Positions 8,227-17,354 of a DNA stretch of 64,000 bases are shown piece after piece; within the stretch, counting starts at the first letter, position 1, and every line of letters starts with the position of its first letter. A model generated the notes under the pieces. That model searched no databases. It saw nothing but the letters and a program-made list of their open reading frames with translations, and had not been told where the DNA came from. A program made the translations under genes and the position numbers. Source of the DNA: Palsa-1033 sp963735455 (lineage in GTDB: Bacteria > Chloroflexota > Limnocylindria > Limnocylindrales > CSP1-4); assembly GCA_963735455.1 (NCBI GenBank), contig CAVTKZ010000004.1:62001-126000 (forward strand), given 5' to 3'.

Positions 8227-9354
8227 TTGAAGAGCGTCGTACAAGCAAGCGGAAGACGGCCGCCGGCAGCCGGTTCGAAGGTCAAGCAGCGCGCGGCTGG
8301 CGATCACCGGGCTGTGCTCCGCCGGGATGCTGCGATCGCCGACCTTGAGCAGTCGGCGGCCGAGACCGACCAGACCCTGGCCGATGCCGACGAGGCCGCC
8401 TCCGGCACGGATCAAGCCGCGGCCGATCGGGACCAGCGCGTTTCGGACCAGGATCAGGCGGTTGCGGACCGCGACCACGCCACGCACCCTCACCAGGGCC
8501 AGGCGGCGGAGAGCCTCTACATCACGTCCCGCAACGAACGGGCGACGGGCACGTTCGAGCGCCACTGGAACCGGCTGATGCGGGGCAGCACGGCCGATGC
8601 CCGCAACGTGACCGCAACTGATCGAGATCGGATCGCCTCGACCCGGGATGACGCGGCGCGGGCGCGCGACACCCGTTCCATGGAGGAGGCGCTGGTCTCG
8701 ATCGACGCAAGGGCATCCCTGCTGAAGCAGCTCGACGACCTTCGGCTGAGGGCCGAGACCTATCGGGCGCGGGCGGCCGCCGATCGTGCTCGGGCAGCCA
8801 AGGACCGGGCCGATGCCGCTCGCGAACGGACCCGGCTCGAGGAGGAGCTCATCGCCGCTCACCTCGACGAGCTGACCGGCGCCTACCGCCGGGAGATGGG
8901 TCGCTTGGCGCTCGCCCACGAGATCGCCCGGGCCAGGCGGTCCGGGGGCCACTTCGTGCTTGCGTTCGTCGATGTCGACGGGCTCAAGGTCGTGAACGAC
9001 ACGCAGGGCCACGGGGCCGGCGATCATGTCCTCCAGACCGTTGCCGACGCGATCCGGGCGAGGCTGCGCTCGTTCGACCCGGTCGTCCGCTACGGCGGCG
9101 ACGAGTTCGTGTGCGGCCTCGGTGGGACCGACCTGGCCGACGCCAAGCGGCGCTTCGAGCTGATCGCGGCGAGCATCGAGAAGGACCGTGGCGCCGGGAT
9201 CAGCGTCGGCTTTGCCAACCTGGCCCCGGGCGACAGCGCGGATGACCTGATCGCGCGCGCCGATGCCGCGATGCTCGTCGTCAAGGCCCGCCATCACGCC
9301 AGTGCGAGCCGTCGCCTCCGGGCTACCAGCCCTGGGTCCCCGGCTCGCCCTTGA
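8227..9354 (+). CDS. GGDEF diguanylate cyclase with aspartate/glutamine-rich repeat region
   Basis: Predicted c-di-GMP synthase. The C-terminal 165 residues are a GGDEF domain with active-site YGGDEF, nucleotide-binding DVDGLKVVNDTQGHGAGDH and the DELTGAYRR entry motif. No RxxD inhibitory site is seen five residues before the active site (the preceding residues read RLRSFDPVVRYGGDEF). The N-terminal half is charged and repetitive, with units such as DQTLADADEAASGTDQ and ADRDQRVSDQDQAVADRDH, then a second coiled-coil-like ARAAADRARAAKDRADAA stretch. No membrane segment is seen, so it is probably cytoplasmic. The start is uncertain: TTG 8167, TTG 8227 and GTG 8311 are all possible, with no convincing ribosome site. 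Confidence 0.82.
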   Translation: MKSVVQASGRRPPAAGSKVKQRAAGDHRAVLRRDAAIADLEQSAAETDQTLADADEAASGTDQAAADRDQRVSDQDQAVADRDHATHPHQGQAAESLYITSRNERATGTFERHWNRLMRGSTADARNVTATDRDRIASTRDDAARARDTRSMEEALVSIDARASLLKQLDDLRLRAETYRARAAADRARAAKDRADAARERTRLEEELIAAHLDELTGAYRREMGRLALAHEIARARRSGGHFVLAFVDVDGLKVVNDTQGHGAGDHVLQTVADAIRARLRSFDPVVRYGGDEFVCGLGGTDLADAKRRFELIAASIEKDRGAGISVGFANLAPGDSADDLIARADAAMLVVKARHHASASRRLRATSPGSPARP

Positions 9355-9853
9355 ACGGGCCGACGACCTTCGAGGTGACCCAGCCGCCGTAGAAGCGGCC
9401 GGGCTGGGGCGTGGCCCGCTCGTCGCCGACCCAAGCCTCGTCGACGAGCCAGGCGTAGAAGGCGAGGTAATCGCGGATCGACTCGTAGCCGGCCATCGGC
9501 TGGGGGTAGGCCCAGCACGCGTTCGGGATCGTCCGGTCGGGCAGCACGATCGACCAGTACGAAGCCTCGCCCTTCCACTCGCAGAATGTGTGGTGGGCCG
9601 AGGGCACGAGGAGGTCCATCCGGACGTCGGCCGGCGGCACGTAGTAGACCGGCGCGCCGGCCGTCTCGAGGACTCGCAGCGCCGCTGAGGAGTCGGCCAG
9701 CGGGTAGCCGTCGACCACGACCCGGATCCGCTCGGGCACCGGCTCGACCCGCGGCGGCCGGGGGTAATCCCAGACCGATTCCTGGCCAGGGCCCGGAATC
9801 GCCCGGACGGCGGGCGGCGGCACGGTTCCAGCCGTGACGCGAGGTCGATCCAT
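9323..9853 (-). CDS. DUF427 domain-containing protein
   Basis: Compact beta-rich protein of the DUF427 family, function unknown. Family hallmarks are ESVWDYPRPPRVEPVPERIRV at the start of the domain, RVLETAGAPVYYVPPADVRM, TFCEWKGEASYW, and the C-terminal PQPGRFYGGWVTSKVVGPFKG. ATG 9853 is preceded by TACGAT at 7 nt, matching the leaderless spacing seen elsewhere; ATG 9862 is three codons longer. The 3' end overlaps the end of the convergent GGDEF gene by about 30 nt. The Trp/Tyr-rich pocket of this family suggests small-molecule binding, which remains inference. Confidence 0.9.
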   Translation of the reverse strand: MDRPRVTAGTVPPPAVRAIPGPGQESVWDYPRPPRVEPVPERIRVVVDGYPLADSSAALRVLETAGAPVYYVPPADVRMDLLVPSAHHTFCEWKGEASYWSIVLPDRTIPNACWAYPQPMAGYESIRDYLAFYAWLVDEAWVGDERATPQPGRFYGGWVTSKVVGPFKGEPGTQGW

Positions 9854-9910
9854 CAGGAGCATCGTACGCCGAGCTCGGTTGGACGACCGCCGTCGATCCG
9901 CCGAGTCAGG

Positions 9911-9939
9911 TTGTCGCACGAATTCATCGGTTGTAGAAT
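9911..9939 (+). promoter_or_regulatory. Sigma70-type promoter of ABC exporter operon
   Basis: TTGTCG (9911-9916), a 17-bp spacer, then TAGAAT (9934-9939), the best two-box promoter in the window. The ATG is 9 nt further, so the transcript would be leaderless or nearly so. Confidence 0.6.
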
Positions 9940-9948
9940 TCGATCGAA

Positions 9949-10695
9949 ATGCGTGCGTCCGGGCCAGTTGAGCCGGCGATCGAAACCCACGACCTGCATA
10001 AGGCCTTCGGCGAGATCCGAGCCGTCGACGGGATCGACCTGTCGTTCCCGGCCGGGCGGATCTACGGCCTGCTCGGACCGAACGGCTCGGGCAAGACGAC
10101 CCTGATCCGGCTGATGGCCGGGCTCGCCGTGGCGACGTCCGGGACGGTGACCGTGCTCGGCACCCGGATGCCATCCCGCCCGCTCCTCGCCCGGATCGGC
10201 TACATGACCCAGAGCGACGGCCTGTACTCCGAGCTGTCGGTCTGGGAGAACCTGAAGTTCTTCGCCGCGATGTCGGGCCAGCGCGATGACGCGGCCATCG
10301 CCGAGACGCTCGACGTCGTCGAGCTCGGGGACCGGCGCGACACCCCGATCCTGGAGCTGTCGGGTGGCATGCGCCGGCGCCTGTCGCTGGCGTGCGCCCT
10401 GGTCCATCGGCCGGCCGTCGTCTTCCTCGACGAGCCGACCGTGGGCGTCGATCCCGTCCTGCGCTACCAGCTCTGGGACCACTTCCGCCGGCTCGCGACG
10501 GCCGGTACGACCCTGGTCGTGTCGAGCCACGTGATGGACGAGGGCGACCGCTGCGACGAGCTCGTCCTGATCCGCGCCGGCAAGGTGCTGACGACCGGCA
10601 CGGGCACGGAGATCCGCCGGCAGGCCGGCTCGCCCGACCTCGAATCGGCGTTTCTCAAGCTGTCCGGCGTGACGATCGAGGGCGACGCCCAATGA
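9949..10695 (+). CDS. ABC transporter ATP-binding protein (ABC-2 exporter type)
   Basis: Nucleotide-binding subunit of an exporter, 248 residues. Walker A is GPNGSGKTT (near residue 43), the Q-loop lies in IGYMTQSDGLYSELSVWENL, the signature is LSGGMRRRLSLA, Walker B is VVFLDEPTVGVD and the switch His is in VVSSHVMDE. This is the CcmA/DrrA-like subfamily that powers two-component drug or lipid exporters. Its stop overlaps the permease start (ATGA), and a TetR gene follows the permease, so the three form one operon. The substrate is unknown; a TetR-regulated ABC-2 exporter often handles drugs or membrane-active compounds. Confidence 0.93.
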   Translation: MRASGPVEPAIETHDLHKAFGEIRAVDGIDLSFPAGRIYGLLGPNGSGKTTLIRLMAGLAVATSGTVTVLGTRMPSRPLLARIGYMTQSDGLYSELSVWENLKFFAAMSGQRDDAAIAETLDVVELGDRRDTPILELSGGMRRRLSLACALVHRPAVVFLDEPTVGVDPVLRYQLWDHFRRLATAGTTLVVSSHVMDEGDRCDELVLIRAGKVLTTGTGTEIRRQAGSPDLESAFLKLSGVTIEGDAQ

Positions 10696-11843
10696 GCAGG
10701 TTGCGTGTGGCGGCGATCGCCCGCCGGGTCATCCAGCAGATCCGTCGCGACCGCCGCTCGCTGGCCCTGCTCCTCGTCGCGCCAATCGCGGTGCTGGCCC
10801 TGCTCGGCTTCGTGATCCGGGACGAGAAGCCACTCGCGACGCGGCTGGGCATCGTGGCCCTCGGTGGCCCGGCCGAGGCGCCCGTTGAAGCCGCGTTAAG
10901 CGCGGCCGCGGCGCAGGCCGGCGTGACGGTCGTGGACGCCGGGACCGACGTGGCGAGCGGGCGGGCCGCGGTCCAGGCCGGCCGGGCCGATGTTGTCATC
11001 GTCCTGCCGGCCAATCTGTCCAGCGGCCTGGCCGGCGGCGCGGCCTCGGTCCAGCTGATCACCCTCGGCGAGGCGCCCATCGATGACGGTGCCCGGCTCC
11101 AGGTCGTGGCCGGCCTGCTCCAGCGAGCAGCAAGCCAGGGCGGGGCGGCGCTGACGATCGAGCACGACACGATCTACGGCTCGCCGACGGCCGACGTCCT
11201 GGACACGTTCGCGCCGGGGCTGATCGGCTTCTTCGGCTTCTTCTTCGTGTTCGTCCTGACCGGGATCAGCTTCCTGCGCGAGCGAACGGGCGGCACCTTG
11301 GAGCGGCTGCTCGCGACGCCGGTCCGGCGCAGCGAGATCGTCGTCGGCTACAGCCTGGGCTTCGGCCTCTTCGCGACGATCCAGGTGGTCCTGATCCTGT
11401 TGTTCACCCTGTCGGTGGTCAGCGTGCCCGCGATCGGCCCGCTGGCCAGCTTCACCGTTGGCCTGGGCATCACCAACGCCGGCAGCCCGCTCCTCGCCTT
11501 CCTGGTCTTGTTCCTGACCGCGATCGGGGCGGTCAACCTGGCGATCTTCCTGTCGACCTATGCCCGGACTGAGCTCCAGGTCCTCGAATTCATCCCGATC
11601 GTGATCGTCCCCCAGGCATTTCTCGGCGGCCTCCTCTGGTCGGTCAATAGCCTGCCGGATCCACTCGGGCCGATCGCCGGCCTGCTGCCGATGACCCACG
11701 CGATCGACGGCCTGCGGGCCGTCCTGGTCCGCGGCGCGGGGCTGGCCGACGGCAGTCTCCAGCTCGATATCGCCTACCTGGCCGGCGTGGCGATCCTGTT
11801 CGTCGTCCTCGCCGGAGCGACCATCCGCCGCGAGATCGCCTAG
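10692..11843 (+). CDS. ABC-2 type transporter permease
   Basis: Membrane subunit paired with the ATPase at 9949; 383 residues. One N-terminal membrane helix (LALLLVAPIAVLALLGFV), then a 150-residue extracytoplasmic region, then five C-terminal helices beginning FAPGLIGFFGFFFVFVLTG. ERTGGTLERLLATPVRRSEIVVG is the conserved coupling segment of the ABC-2 (DrrB/YhgE) family. ATG 10692 overlaps the upstream stop by 4 nt. Two nucleotides separate its stop from the TetR start, which indicates self-contained regulation of the exporter operon. Confidence 0.92.
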   Translation: MSRLRVAAIARRVIQQIRRDRRSLALLLVAPIAVLALLGFVIRDEKPLATRLGIVALGGPAEAPVEAALSAAAAQAGVTVVDAGTDVASGRAAVQAGRADVVIVLPANLSSGLAGGAASVQLITLGEAPIDDGARLQVVAGLLQRAASQGGAALTIEHDTIYGSPTADVLDTFAPGLIGFFGFFFVFVLTGISFLRERTGGTLERLLATPVRRSEIVVGYSLGFGLFATIQVVLILLFTLSVVSVPAIGPLASFTVGLGITNAGSPLLAFLVLFLTAIGAVNLAIFLSTYARTELQVLEFIPIVIVPQAFLGGLLWSVNSLPDPLGPIAGLLPMTHAIDGLRAVLVRGAGLADGSLQLDIAYLAGVAILFVVLAGATIRREIA

Positions 11844-11845
11844 GC

Positions 11846-12439
11846 GTGGCGCGTTCCGGCCGCCGCCCCGGCGAGAGCGGGGCCCGCGAGCGGATCGCCG
11901 AGAGTGCCCGCGAGGCGTTCGGCGAGGAAGGCTTCGACGGGGCGACGATCCGCGGGATCGCCCTTCGAGCCGGCGTCGATCCCGCGCTCATCCATCACTA
12001 CTTCGGATCCAAGCAGCGCTTGTTCCTGACCGTCATGAGCCTGCCCTTCGACAGCGCGCTCCTCCAGGCCCAGCTCCTTGGGCCTGGTCGGGGTGGCATC
12101 GGCGATCGGCTCGTGCGCTTCTTCCTGGGACTCTGGCTGCAACCAGGCCTTCGGCCGGTCCTGACCGGCCTGGTCCGCTCGGCAACGACCGAGCCCGACG
12201 CCGCGGTCCTGCTGCGCGACTTCCTCGGCCGGCAGGGCCTGTTCCGGCTCGTCGCCGCGATCGCGCCCGACCAGCCGGACTTCCGGGCGGTGCTCGTCGG
12301 CTCGCACCTGATCGGGTTGGCGATGGCCCGCTACATCGTCGGACTCGAGCCGTTGGCATCAGCGGACCTGGAGCGCATCGTCGCCGCGACGGGTCCGACG
12401 ATCGAGCGCTACCTGATCGGCGACCTGGGCGGCGCCTGA
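11846..12439 (+). CDS. TetR family regulator of the ABC exporter operon
   Basis: Repressor with N-terminal helix-turn-helix (RERIAESAREAFGEEGFDGATIRGIALRAGVDPALIHHYFGSKQRLF in consecutive helices) and a C-terminal ligand domain; 197 residues. The C-terminal region resembles TetR_C subtypes of actinobacterial regulators (LVGSHLIGLAMARYIVGLEPL). The GTG start is 2 nt after the permease stop, so it is translated with the transporter and probably feeds back on the promoter at 9911-9939. No operator dyad is evident near that promoter beyond the AATTC repeats at 9920-9942. Confidence 0.9.
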   Translation: MARSGRRPGESGARERIAESAREAFGEEGFDGATIRGIALRAGVDPALIHHYFGSKQRLFLTVMSLPFDSALLQAQLLGPGRGGIGDRLVRFFLGLWLQPGLRPVLTGLVRSATTEPDAAVLLRDFLGRQGLFRLVAAIAPDQPDFRAVLVGSHLIGLAMARYIVGLEPLASADLERIVAATGPTIERYLIGDLGGA

Positions 12440-12534
12440 CGCGCCGCATCGCGAGGGCTGCGCGAGGACGGCCGAGCGACGATCATGGGCAGGAACGGAC
12501 CCGCGCGAAACCCGCCCACTGGAGAGCGACCGGC

Positions 12535-13909
12535 ATGGATCACTTCGACTTCATCATCATCGGCGCCGGGCCGGGCGGCGAGGCGGCGGCCTACGAGGCC
12601 CGGACGCGCGGGGCGAGCGTGGCCGTGATCGACGAGGACCTGTTCGGCGGGTCGTGCCCGCATTGGGGCTGTATCCCCTCGAAGACGCTCCTCCACGCGG
12701 CGGCCGAGCATGCCGAGGGCGCCGACTACGACTGGCCGCGCGCCTCGGCCCGGCGCGATTACATGATCAACCGCGAGAAGCGCGACTACCCCGACGACTC
12801 GGGCCACGTGAAGGGCCTCGAGGCCGCCGGCGCGCTGACGTACCGGGGTACGGGCGCGCTCGACGGCAGGAGCGGCGGCACGCTCAAGGTGAGCGTCACG
12901 CATGACGACAAGCGGCACGAGCTGACCGCTGCGAACGTGCTGATCGCCGTCGGCTCGGGCACGAAGATGCCGCCGATCGAGGGGATCGAGACGGTCCGCA
13001 CCTGGACCAACAAGGACGCGACCGGCGCCCGGGAGCTGCCCAAGAGCCTCCTCGTCCTGGGCGGTGGCCCGACCGGCGTCGAGCTGGCCGAGGTCTACGC
13101 CCGGTTCGGCGTCCCGACGACGGTCGTCCAGTCCGGCAATCGGCTGATCCCCACGGACCATCCCCGCAACTCGGAGGCCGCAAGGCTGGCCCTGATCCGC
13201 GACGGCGTCGACGTCCGGCTCGGCGTCCGGGCAATCAAGGCCGAGGCCGGGATCGGGCCCGACGGCGCCGACGTGATCCAGCTCGACAACGGCTCGACGG
13301 CCCACGGCCACGCGATCCTGCTGGCGGTCGGGCGGACCTTCCCGCTCGAGCCGCTCCACCTCGAGACCGTCGGGATCGACATCAAGGACCGCCACGCCCT
13401 GCCCCACGACGGTCGGCTGAGGATCCAGGACGGCCTGTACCTGATCGGCGACCCGGCCGGGCCCGAGCTCCACACCCACCAGGCCCACTACCAGGGCCAG
13501 GTCGCCGTCCGGATGGCGCTCGGCGACGACGTGAAGCCCGACTACCGGGCCCTGCCCCGGGCGACCTACACCGACCCCGAGCTGGCCTCGGTCGGGGTGA
13601 CCCTCGACGAGGCGACTGGCCGCCGGCCTGGACGCGTTCGAGTGCGTCGCAGATTTCCCGACGACGGCCAAGGGCTACTCGGTCGAGGCCACCTTCGGCC
13701 ACGTCACGATCGTCGTCGATCGCGCGACCCACGAGCTGATCGGCGCGGCGATGGCCACGCCCGACGCCTCGGCGGCGATCCACGAATGCGTCCTGGCGAT
13801 CAAGGCCCATGTCAAGATCGAGGTCCTGGCCGACACGATCCACGCCTTCCCGTCGACCTCGCGGATCTTCAACGGCCTGTTCGACGAGGCCTGGCGCAAG
13901 CTCGCCTAG
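12535..13909 (+). CDS. Pyridine nucleotide-disulfide oxidoreductase (dihydrolipoamide dehydrogenase-like), frameshifted
   Basis: Class I flavoprotein disulfide reductase using FAD and NAD(P)H. The FAD site is DFIIIGAGPGGEAAAYEA, the redox-active disulfide is GGSCPHWGCIPSKTLL (CxxxxC), the NAD(P) site is LLVLGGGPTGVELAEVY and the second FAD motif is GLYLIGDPAGP. The dimer domain ends in ADTIHAFPSTSRIFNGLFDEAW, retaining the His of the His-Glu pair. ATG 12535 has GGAGAG upstream. One extra G at 13618-13619 (ACTGGCCGCC for ACTGCCGCC) shifts the last 96 residues; the first frame would continue to 13947 as nonsense, whereas the true frame stops at 13909. The substrate could be dihydrolipoamide, a mycothiol-like disulfide or a metal; no lipoyl enzyme is nearby. 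Confidence 0.87.
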
Positions 13910-13933
13910 GGCCCGCAAACCCGTCTAGCCGGC

Positions 13934-16063
13934 CTACGGGCCCTTGAGCGTCACCGTGTAGGTCGTCTGAAGCTCTGCGGACAGGCCGCCGAAGCCGAGA
14001 TCGACGCCATTCTCGTGAGAGAACGACCAGGTCAAGGTCCCGCCGCCAACCGAGGTCGGGGCACCCAGCGGCAGCGGCGGCACGAGTCCCGACAAGGGGA
14101 TGGTCTTGCCGGCGCTCCCGCACATGCCAAGCTTTTGGGGCTCGCCCGTCGCCGTGCACGTGGTTTCGACCTCGCTTGCGAAGGTCATCGTCAGGTTGCA
14201 GAGCGTGCCGCTGATCCCGGCCCCCTGGAGCTGGATGGTCTTGTCGATCGTGCCCACGGCCGGGCCCTGGAAGACCATGTGGTCCATCGTGGTCCACTGA
14301 AAGGTCCCCCCCAGCGTCCCGTTCGGCGCGACGATGACGGTCAGCGGCCCGGTGGAATGGCTGTTTTCACCGCCCGACTCGCCCAGGTCGATCTGGCCCG
14401 GCGGCTCGATGGTCGTGGTGTCGCCCGTGAACGTGCCGGAATACGTGCCGGCAGGCAGGCTAACGCTGCACGAGGCCGTGCCGTCACTCGCCGCCGCGCT
14501 CGACGGCTTCGGAGTGGCCTGGTCGTGGTAGTGCAGGAAGGCGTAGCCCGTCCCGCGGGCGTCAAGGATCGGGTTGACGTTGTCCTGGAGCTTCTCGACG
14601 GTGGGTTGGAGGATCTCCTGCTTGACAAAGTTGCGCAGGAGCTGGGGCACGAACCCAAGCAAGGCATTGGTCAGCGCATTCCGCAACTTGTCGAGCTCGG
14701 GCCGATGGGCGGTCACCGGCATCTCGTCGGACTGGGTGCGATCCTCGCCGGTCTTGCCCGGATCCGGGCTAACGGTGAAAGCCCACGTTGCAACACCGGT
14801 GCTGTCGGTCTGGTCCGCGACCTGCCCCGGTTTGTTGCCGGCAAGAAGCGCCCCGCCGGCCGGCTCGATAGCGATCGGCCCCCACGTGATCGGGACGTTC
14901 TTCGAGCTGAAATCGGGCAGGGCGATCTTGGCCACGTTGGCGCAGTCCTGGAGGATCGCCGGCCACTTGGGGATGTCGGCAGCCGTGATCGTGGCCACGT
15001 AGGCGCCGGGCAGGGGACCGTCGCCCAGGGTGAAGTCGGCTCCGTTGAACGCCGCGTTGGAGCCGCCAGAGACCTCGACGTCGACCCCGTAGGGCAGGAA
15101 TGAGACGATCTCCTCGGCTACCCCGGAGATCGTCGCGGCAATGCTCCGGATCCCGTCCAGCACCGCACCGGTGACGGTCGTGATCAGGCCCTCGGCGAAC
15201 TTCTGGAGGACGGTGACCGCGAAGTTCCAGATCGTGGCAAAGATCTTGCCGAAGGGGTTGCTCGGCTCGGCCAGCTTCAGGGCATCGAAGAGGGCATCGA
15301 TCTTGCTTTGGAGCCAGTTCGCGGCATTCGAGCAGATCCCGCCGACGGGATCCGCCGGCAGGACGAAGCCCCGGCCGTCAGCGGGGTTGGCCACCGACGC
15401 GATCTCGCGTGATGTGTCGAGGGCCGCAGCCGACGGGGATGGCGACGGCGCCGCGACCTGGCCGCCGGCCGTTCCCAGGTCGGACGCGAAGAGGACCAGG
15501 ACCAGGGCCGGGAAGCGGACCGTTGGCGGATCGAGGAGGTCCTGGCCGGCCATCACGGCTCGGGCCAGGGCGGCGCCGGGCGAGTCCACAGCCGCGACAT
15601 AGCTGGCCAGGAGGACCGAGGCGGAGGCGATGGTCGTATTGCCGGCGGGCACCGGCACCACCCTGTCGAGCTCGGCCCCGGACCAGGTCGCACCGGTCCA
15701 GATGCCCACCGCCAGGGCATGGGTCTGGAAGTCGAGCAGCTGCAACGGGCTCGCCGCCGCCGTGAGCGGCGCTTCTGGGGTCACGCTCGACGGATCGCTG
15801 TACGTTGCGATTCCGGCCCGGGCCAGGGCGGCGACCATCGCCGAGGTGTTGTCTGCCGTGTAGCTCGCGGCGGTGAGGCGGTCGGCGAGGGCCCAGGCGG
15901 CGTCATCGATCGGCGCCGTGGCGCCGTTCGGGGCCAGCCGGGCAGCGACCGTCCGGCTGGTGCCCAAACCAGGGCTGGCCGCGGCCGGCGTCGACGGGCT
16001 TGCCGCGCAGCCCCAGACCAGCAGGGCGATCGCGAGCACGGCCGCGGCGCGGGTGGCTCTCAT
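13934..16063 (-). CDS. Large secreted lipoprotein of unknown function
   Basis: 709-residue exported protein. The N-terminus MRATRAAAVLAIALLVWGCAAS is a lipoprotein signal with Cys at 19. The mature part is Ala/Thr/Ser/Pro-rich with a hydrophobic segment near 310-360 (FAEGLITTVTGAVLDGIRSI) and a beta-rich C-terminus resembling repeated Ig-like or jelly-roll strands (SLPAGTYSGTFTGDTTTIEPP; LTVIVAPNGTLGGTFQWTT). No known family is recognised. ATG 16063 starts 4 nt after the stop of the lipoprotein at 16068, so the two are one operon and presumably act together at the cell surface. Confidence 0.8.
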   Translation of the reverse strand: MRATRAAAVLAIALLVWGCAASPSTPAAASPGLGTSRTVAARLAPNGATAPIDDAAWALADRLTAASYTADNTSAMVAALARAGIATYSDPSSVTPEAPLTAAASPLQLLDFQTHALAVGIWTGATWSGAELDRVVPVPAGNTTIASASVLLASYVAAVDSPGAALARAVMAGQDLLDPPTVRFPALVLVLFASDLGTAGGQVAAPSPSPSAAALDTSREIASVANPADGRGFVLPADPVGGICSNAANWLQSKIDALFDALKLAEPSNPFGKIFATIWNFAVTVLQKFAEGLITTVTGAVLDGIRSIAATISGVAEEIVSFLPYGVDVEVSGGSNAAFNGADFTLGDGPLPGAYVATITAADIPKWPAILQDCANVAKIALPDFSSKNVPITWGPIAIEPAGGALLAGNKPGQVADQTDSTGVATWAFTVSPDPGKTGEDRTQSDEMPVTAHRPELDKLRNALTNALLGFVPQLLRNFVKQEILQPTVEKLQDNVNPILDARGTGYAFLHYHDQATPKPSSAAASDGTASCSVSLPAGTYSGTFTGDTTTIEPPGQIDLGESGGENSHSTGPLTVIVAPNGTLGGTFQWTTMDHMVFQGPAVGTIDKTIQLQGAGISGTLCNLTMTFASEVETTCTATGEPQKLGMCGSAGKTIPLSGLVPPLPLGAPTSVGGGTLTWSFSHENGVDLGFGGLSAELQTTYTVTLKGP

Positions 16064-16067
16064 CGGA

Positions 16068-16745
16068 TCAGCTCCCGACCGAAAACATGTCTGTGCACAG
16101 GACGGCTTCCTTGGCGGCATAGGCCGCCGCCGCGGCATCGCTGACCTGGAAGATCGGGCCGCTGCCGGTCTTCTCGATGGTCAGCGGAGTGGCGTCCGCC
16201 GGGGGCAGGACGACGCACGTCAGCGAGCCCTTGTGAGCAACGACGAACGGTGTCGCGCCGGCGACGGGCTGCTCCCAGACCGCGACATCGCCGACGCCGG
16301 GGAGCGGGTTCTGCGGGCCGGACGCCATGCCGGTGGCCTGGTCGTTGTAGAAGCTCTTGTCGGTGTCGCCGGGGAAGACCGTCACGGTCATGTTGTCGCC
16401 GTTGATCGGTTCCCCGGGCAAGACGAACGCGCACGACTCGGGTCCGCCGGTCTGGGCGGCCGAGATCGTCGGCTTGATGAGGGCCTGGGCGTCGGCGACC
16501 TTCAGAGCGGCGCAGTACCTCGCGTCGGAGCCGGTGTTGCCGGCCGGCGCGGAGCCACCACCGCCGGCCGGAGCGGAGGCCGCGGCCGAGCTGCCATTGC
16601 CTGCTGGCGCCGAGCCTCCTCCGGCCGGGGCGGCCTGGCTTCCGCCTGCGCCGGCCGGGGCGGTCGTTGCGGAGCCCGAGCAGGCAGCGACGCTGAGAAT
16701 GACCACGAGCAGGGCGATCGACCGACCCCGATCGAGCAGATGCAT
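16068..16745 (-). CDS. Lipoprotein with Ala/Gly/Pro repeat linker
   Basis: 225-residue predicted lipoprotein; signal LLVVILSVAAC with the lipidated Cys near residue 19. A 50-residue linker contains repeats of the type PAGxGGSAPAGN, then a small C-terminal domain with three Cys (YCAAL, ESCAF, LTCVV) reminiscent of extracytoplasmic DUF3558-like solute domains; that resemblance is weak. ATG 16745 is preferred to GTG 16751 and to longer forms because the signal peptide then begins cleanly. It is the first gene of the operon with the large lipoprotein at 13934. A 23-bp dyad sits 130 bp upstream. Confidence 0.8.
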   Translation of the reverse strand: MHLLDRGRSIALLVVILSVAACSGSATTAPAGAGGSQAAPAGGGSAPAGNGSSAAASAPAGGGGSAPAGNTGSDARYCAALKVADAQALIKPTISAAQTGGPESCAFVLPGEPINGDNMTVTVFPGDTDKSFYNDQATGMASGPQNPLPGVGDVAVWEQPVAGATPFVVAHKGSLTCVVLPPADATPLTIEKTGSGPIFQVSDAAAAAYAAKEAVLCTDMFSVGS

Positions 16746-16875
16746 GGACACGTCCGACCTCGCTCCGAGTGGATGAACGAGGCGGAGCGTCGCATCGGCC
16801 GATCGCAAACCGATCGCAGCGAGATCGCAGCTCGGTTGCGGCGGCACGAGGCCCCGTCGATTTCGGTTGGCGGCC

Positions 16876-16898
16876 GAGGATATCTACTGGATATCCTC
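16876..16898. promoter_or_regulatory. 23-bp palindrome upstream of the lipoprotein operon
   Basis: GAGGATATC, spacer TACTG, GATATCCTC: two perfect 9-bp arms in a gap between the PIN gene end (16940) and the lipoprotein start (16745). There is no T-run after either arm, so an operator is more likely than a terminator. Confidence 0.45.
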
Positions 16899-16939
16899 TC
16901 CGGCGGCACGATTCCCCCGGGACGACCCGGACGCGCTCT

Positions 16940-17347
16940 CTAATCGGCCAGTTCGGACAGGAACTCCGCAGGGGTCCGCACCGGCACCCGCTTGGCCAGC
17001 GACGTGAGGTGGACGTCGCCCGAGACCAGCAGGGCATGCTCCGCGGCAGCCAGCGCGATGAGGTAATCGTCGTTGGGGTCGCTGGAGCGGATGGGCGGTG
17101 GCTCGACGGGGTCGGCCGCGAGATCCGCCGAGCGCCCAAGCCAGTCCACGAACGCTTCGGCGTCAGCCGCCGGGACCAGGCGCGCAAGCTTCGGGTACGC
17201 CAGGGCCCGCCGGACCTCGGCGAGGAGGAGGGGCGAGACGACCAGGTCGAACGCGCCGGCCTGCCACGCCAGGAGGAGCTGAGCCGGGCTGCCTCGTGGT
17301 GAGATGACCGCCGAGATCAAGACATTGGCGTCGAGCACGGCGCGCAC
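16940..17347 (-). CDS. PIN-domain ribonuclease toxin (VapC-like, PIN_3)
   Basis: Toxin nuclease of a type II toxin-antitoxin pair, 135 residues. Acidic active-site residues of the PIN fold are visible: Asp in RAVLDANVLISA, Glu in LLAEVRRALAYP, Asp/Asp in SSDPNDDYLIALAAAE, and the terminal VSGDVHL. It belongs to the group annotated as putative toxin-antitoxin toxin component, PIN family. The GTG start is 7 nt after the stop of the ribbon-helix-helix gene at 17355. Expected targets are tRNA or rRNA, by analogy with VapC proteins only. Confidence 0.88.
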   Translation of the reverse strand: MRAVLDANVLISAVISPRGSPAQLLLAWQAGAFDLVVSPLLLAEVRRALAYPKLARLVPAADAEAFVDWLGRSADLAADPVEPPPIRSSDPNDDYLIALAAAEHALLVSGDVHLTSLAKRVPVRTPAEFLSELAD

Positions 17348-17354
17348 GGGTGCG

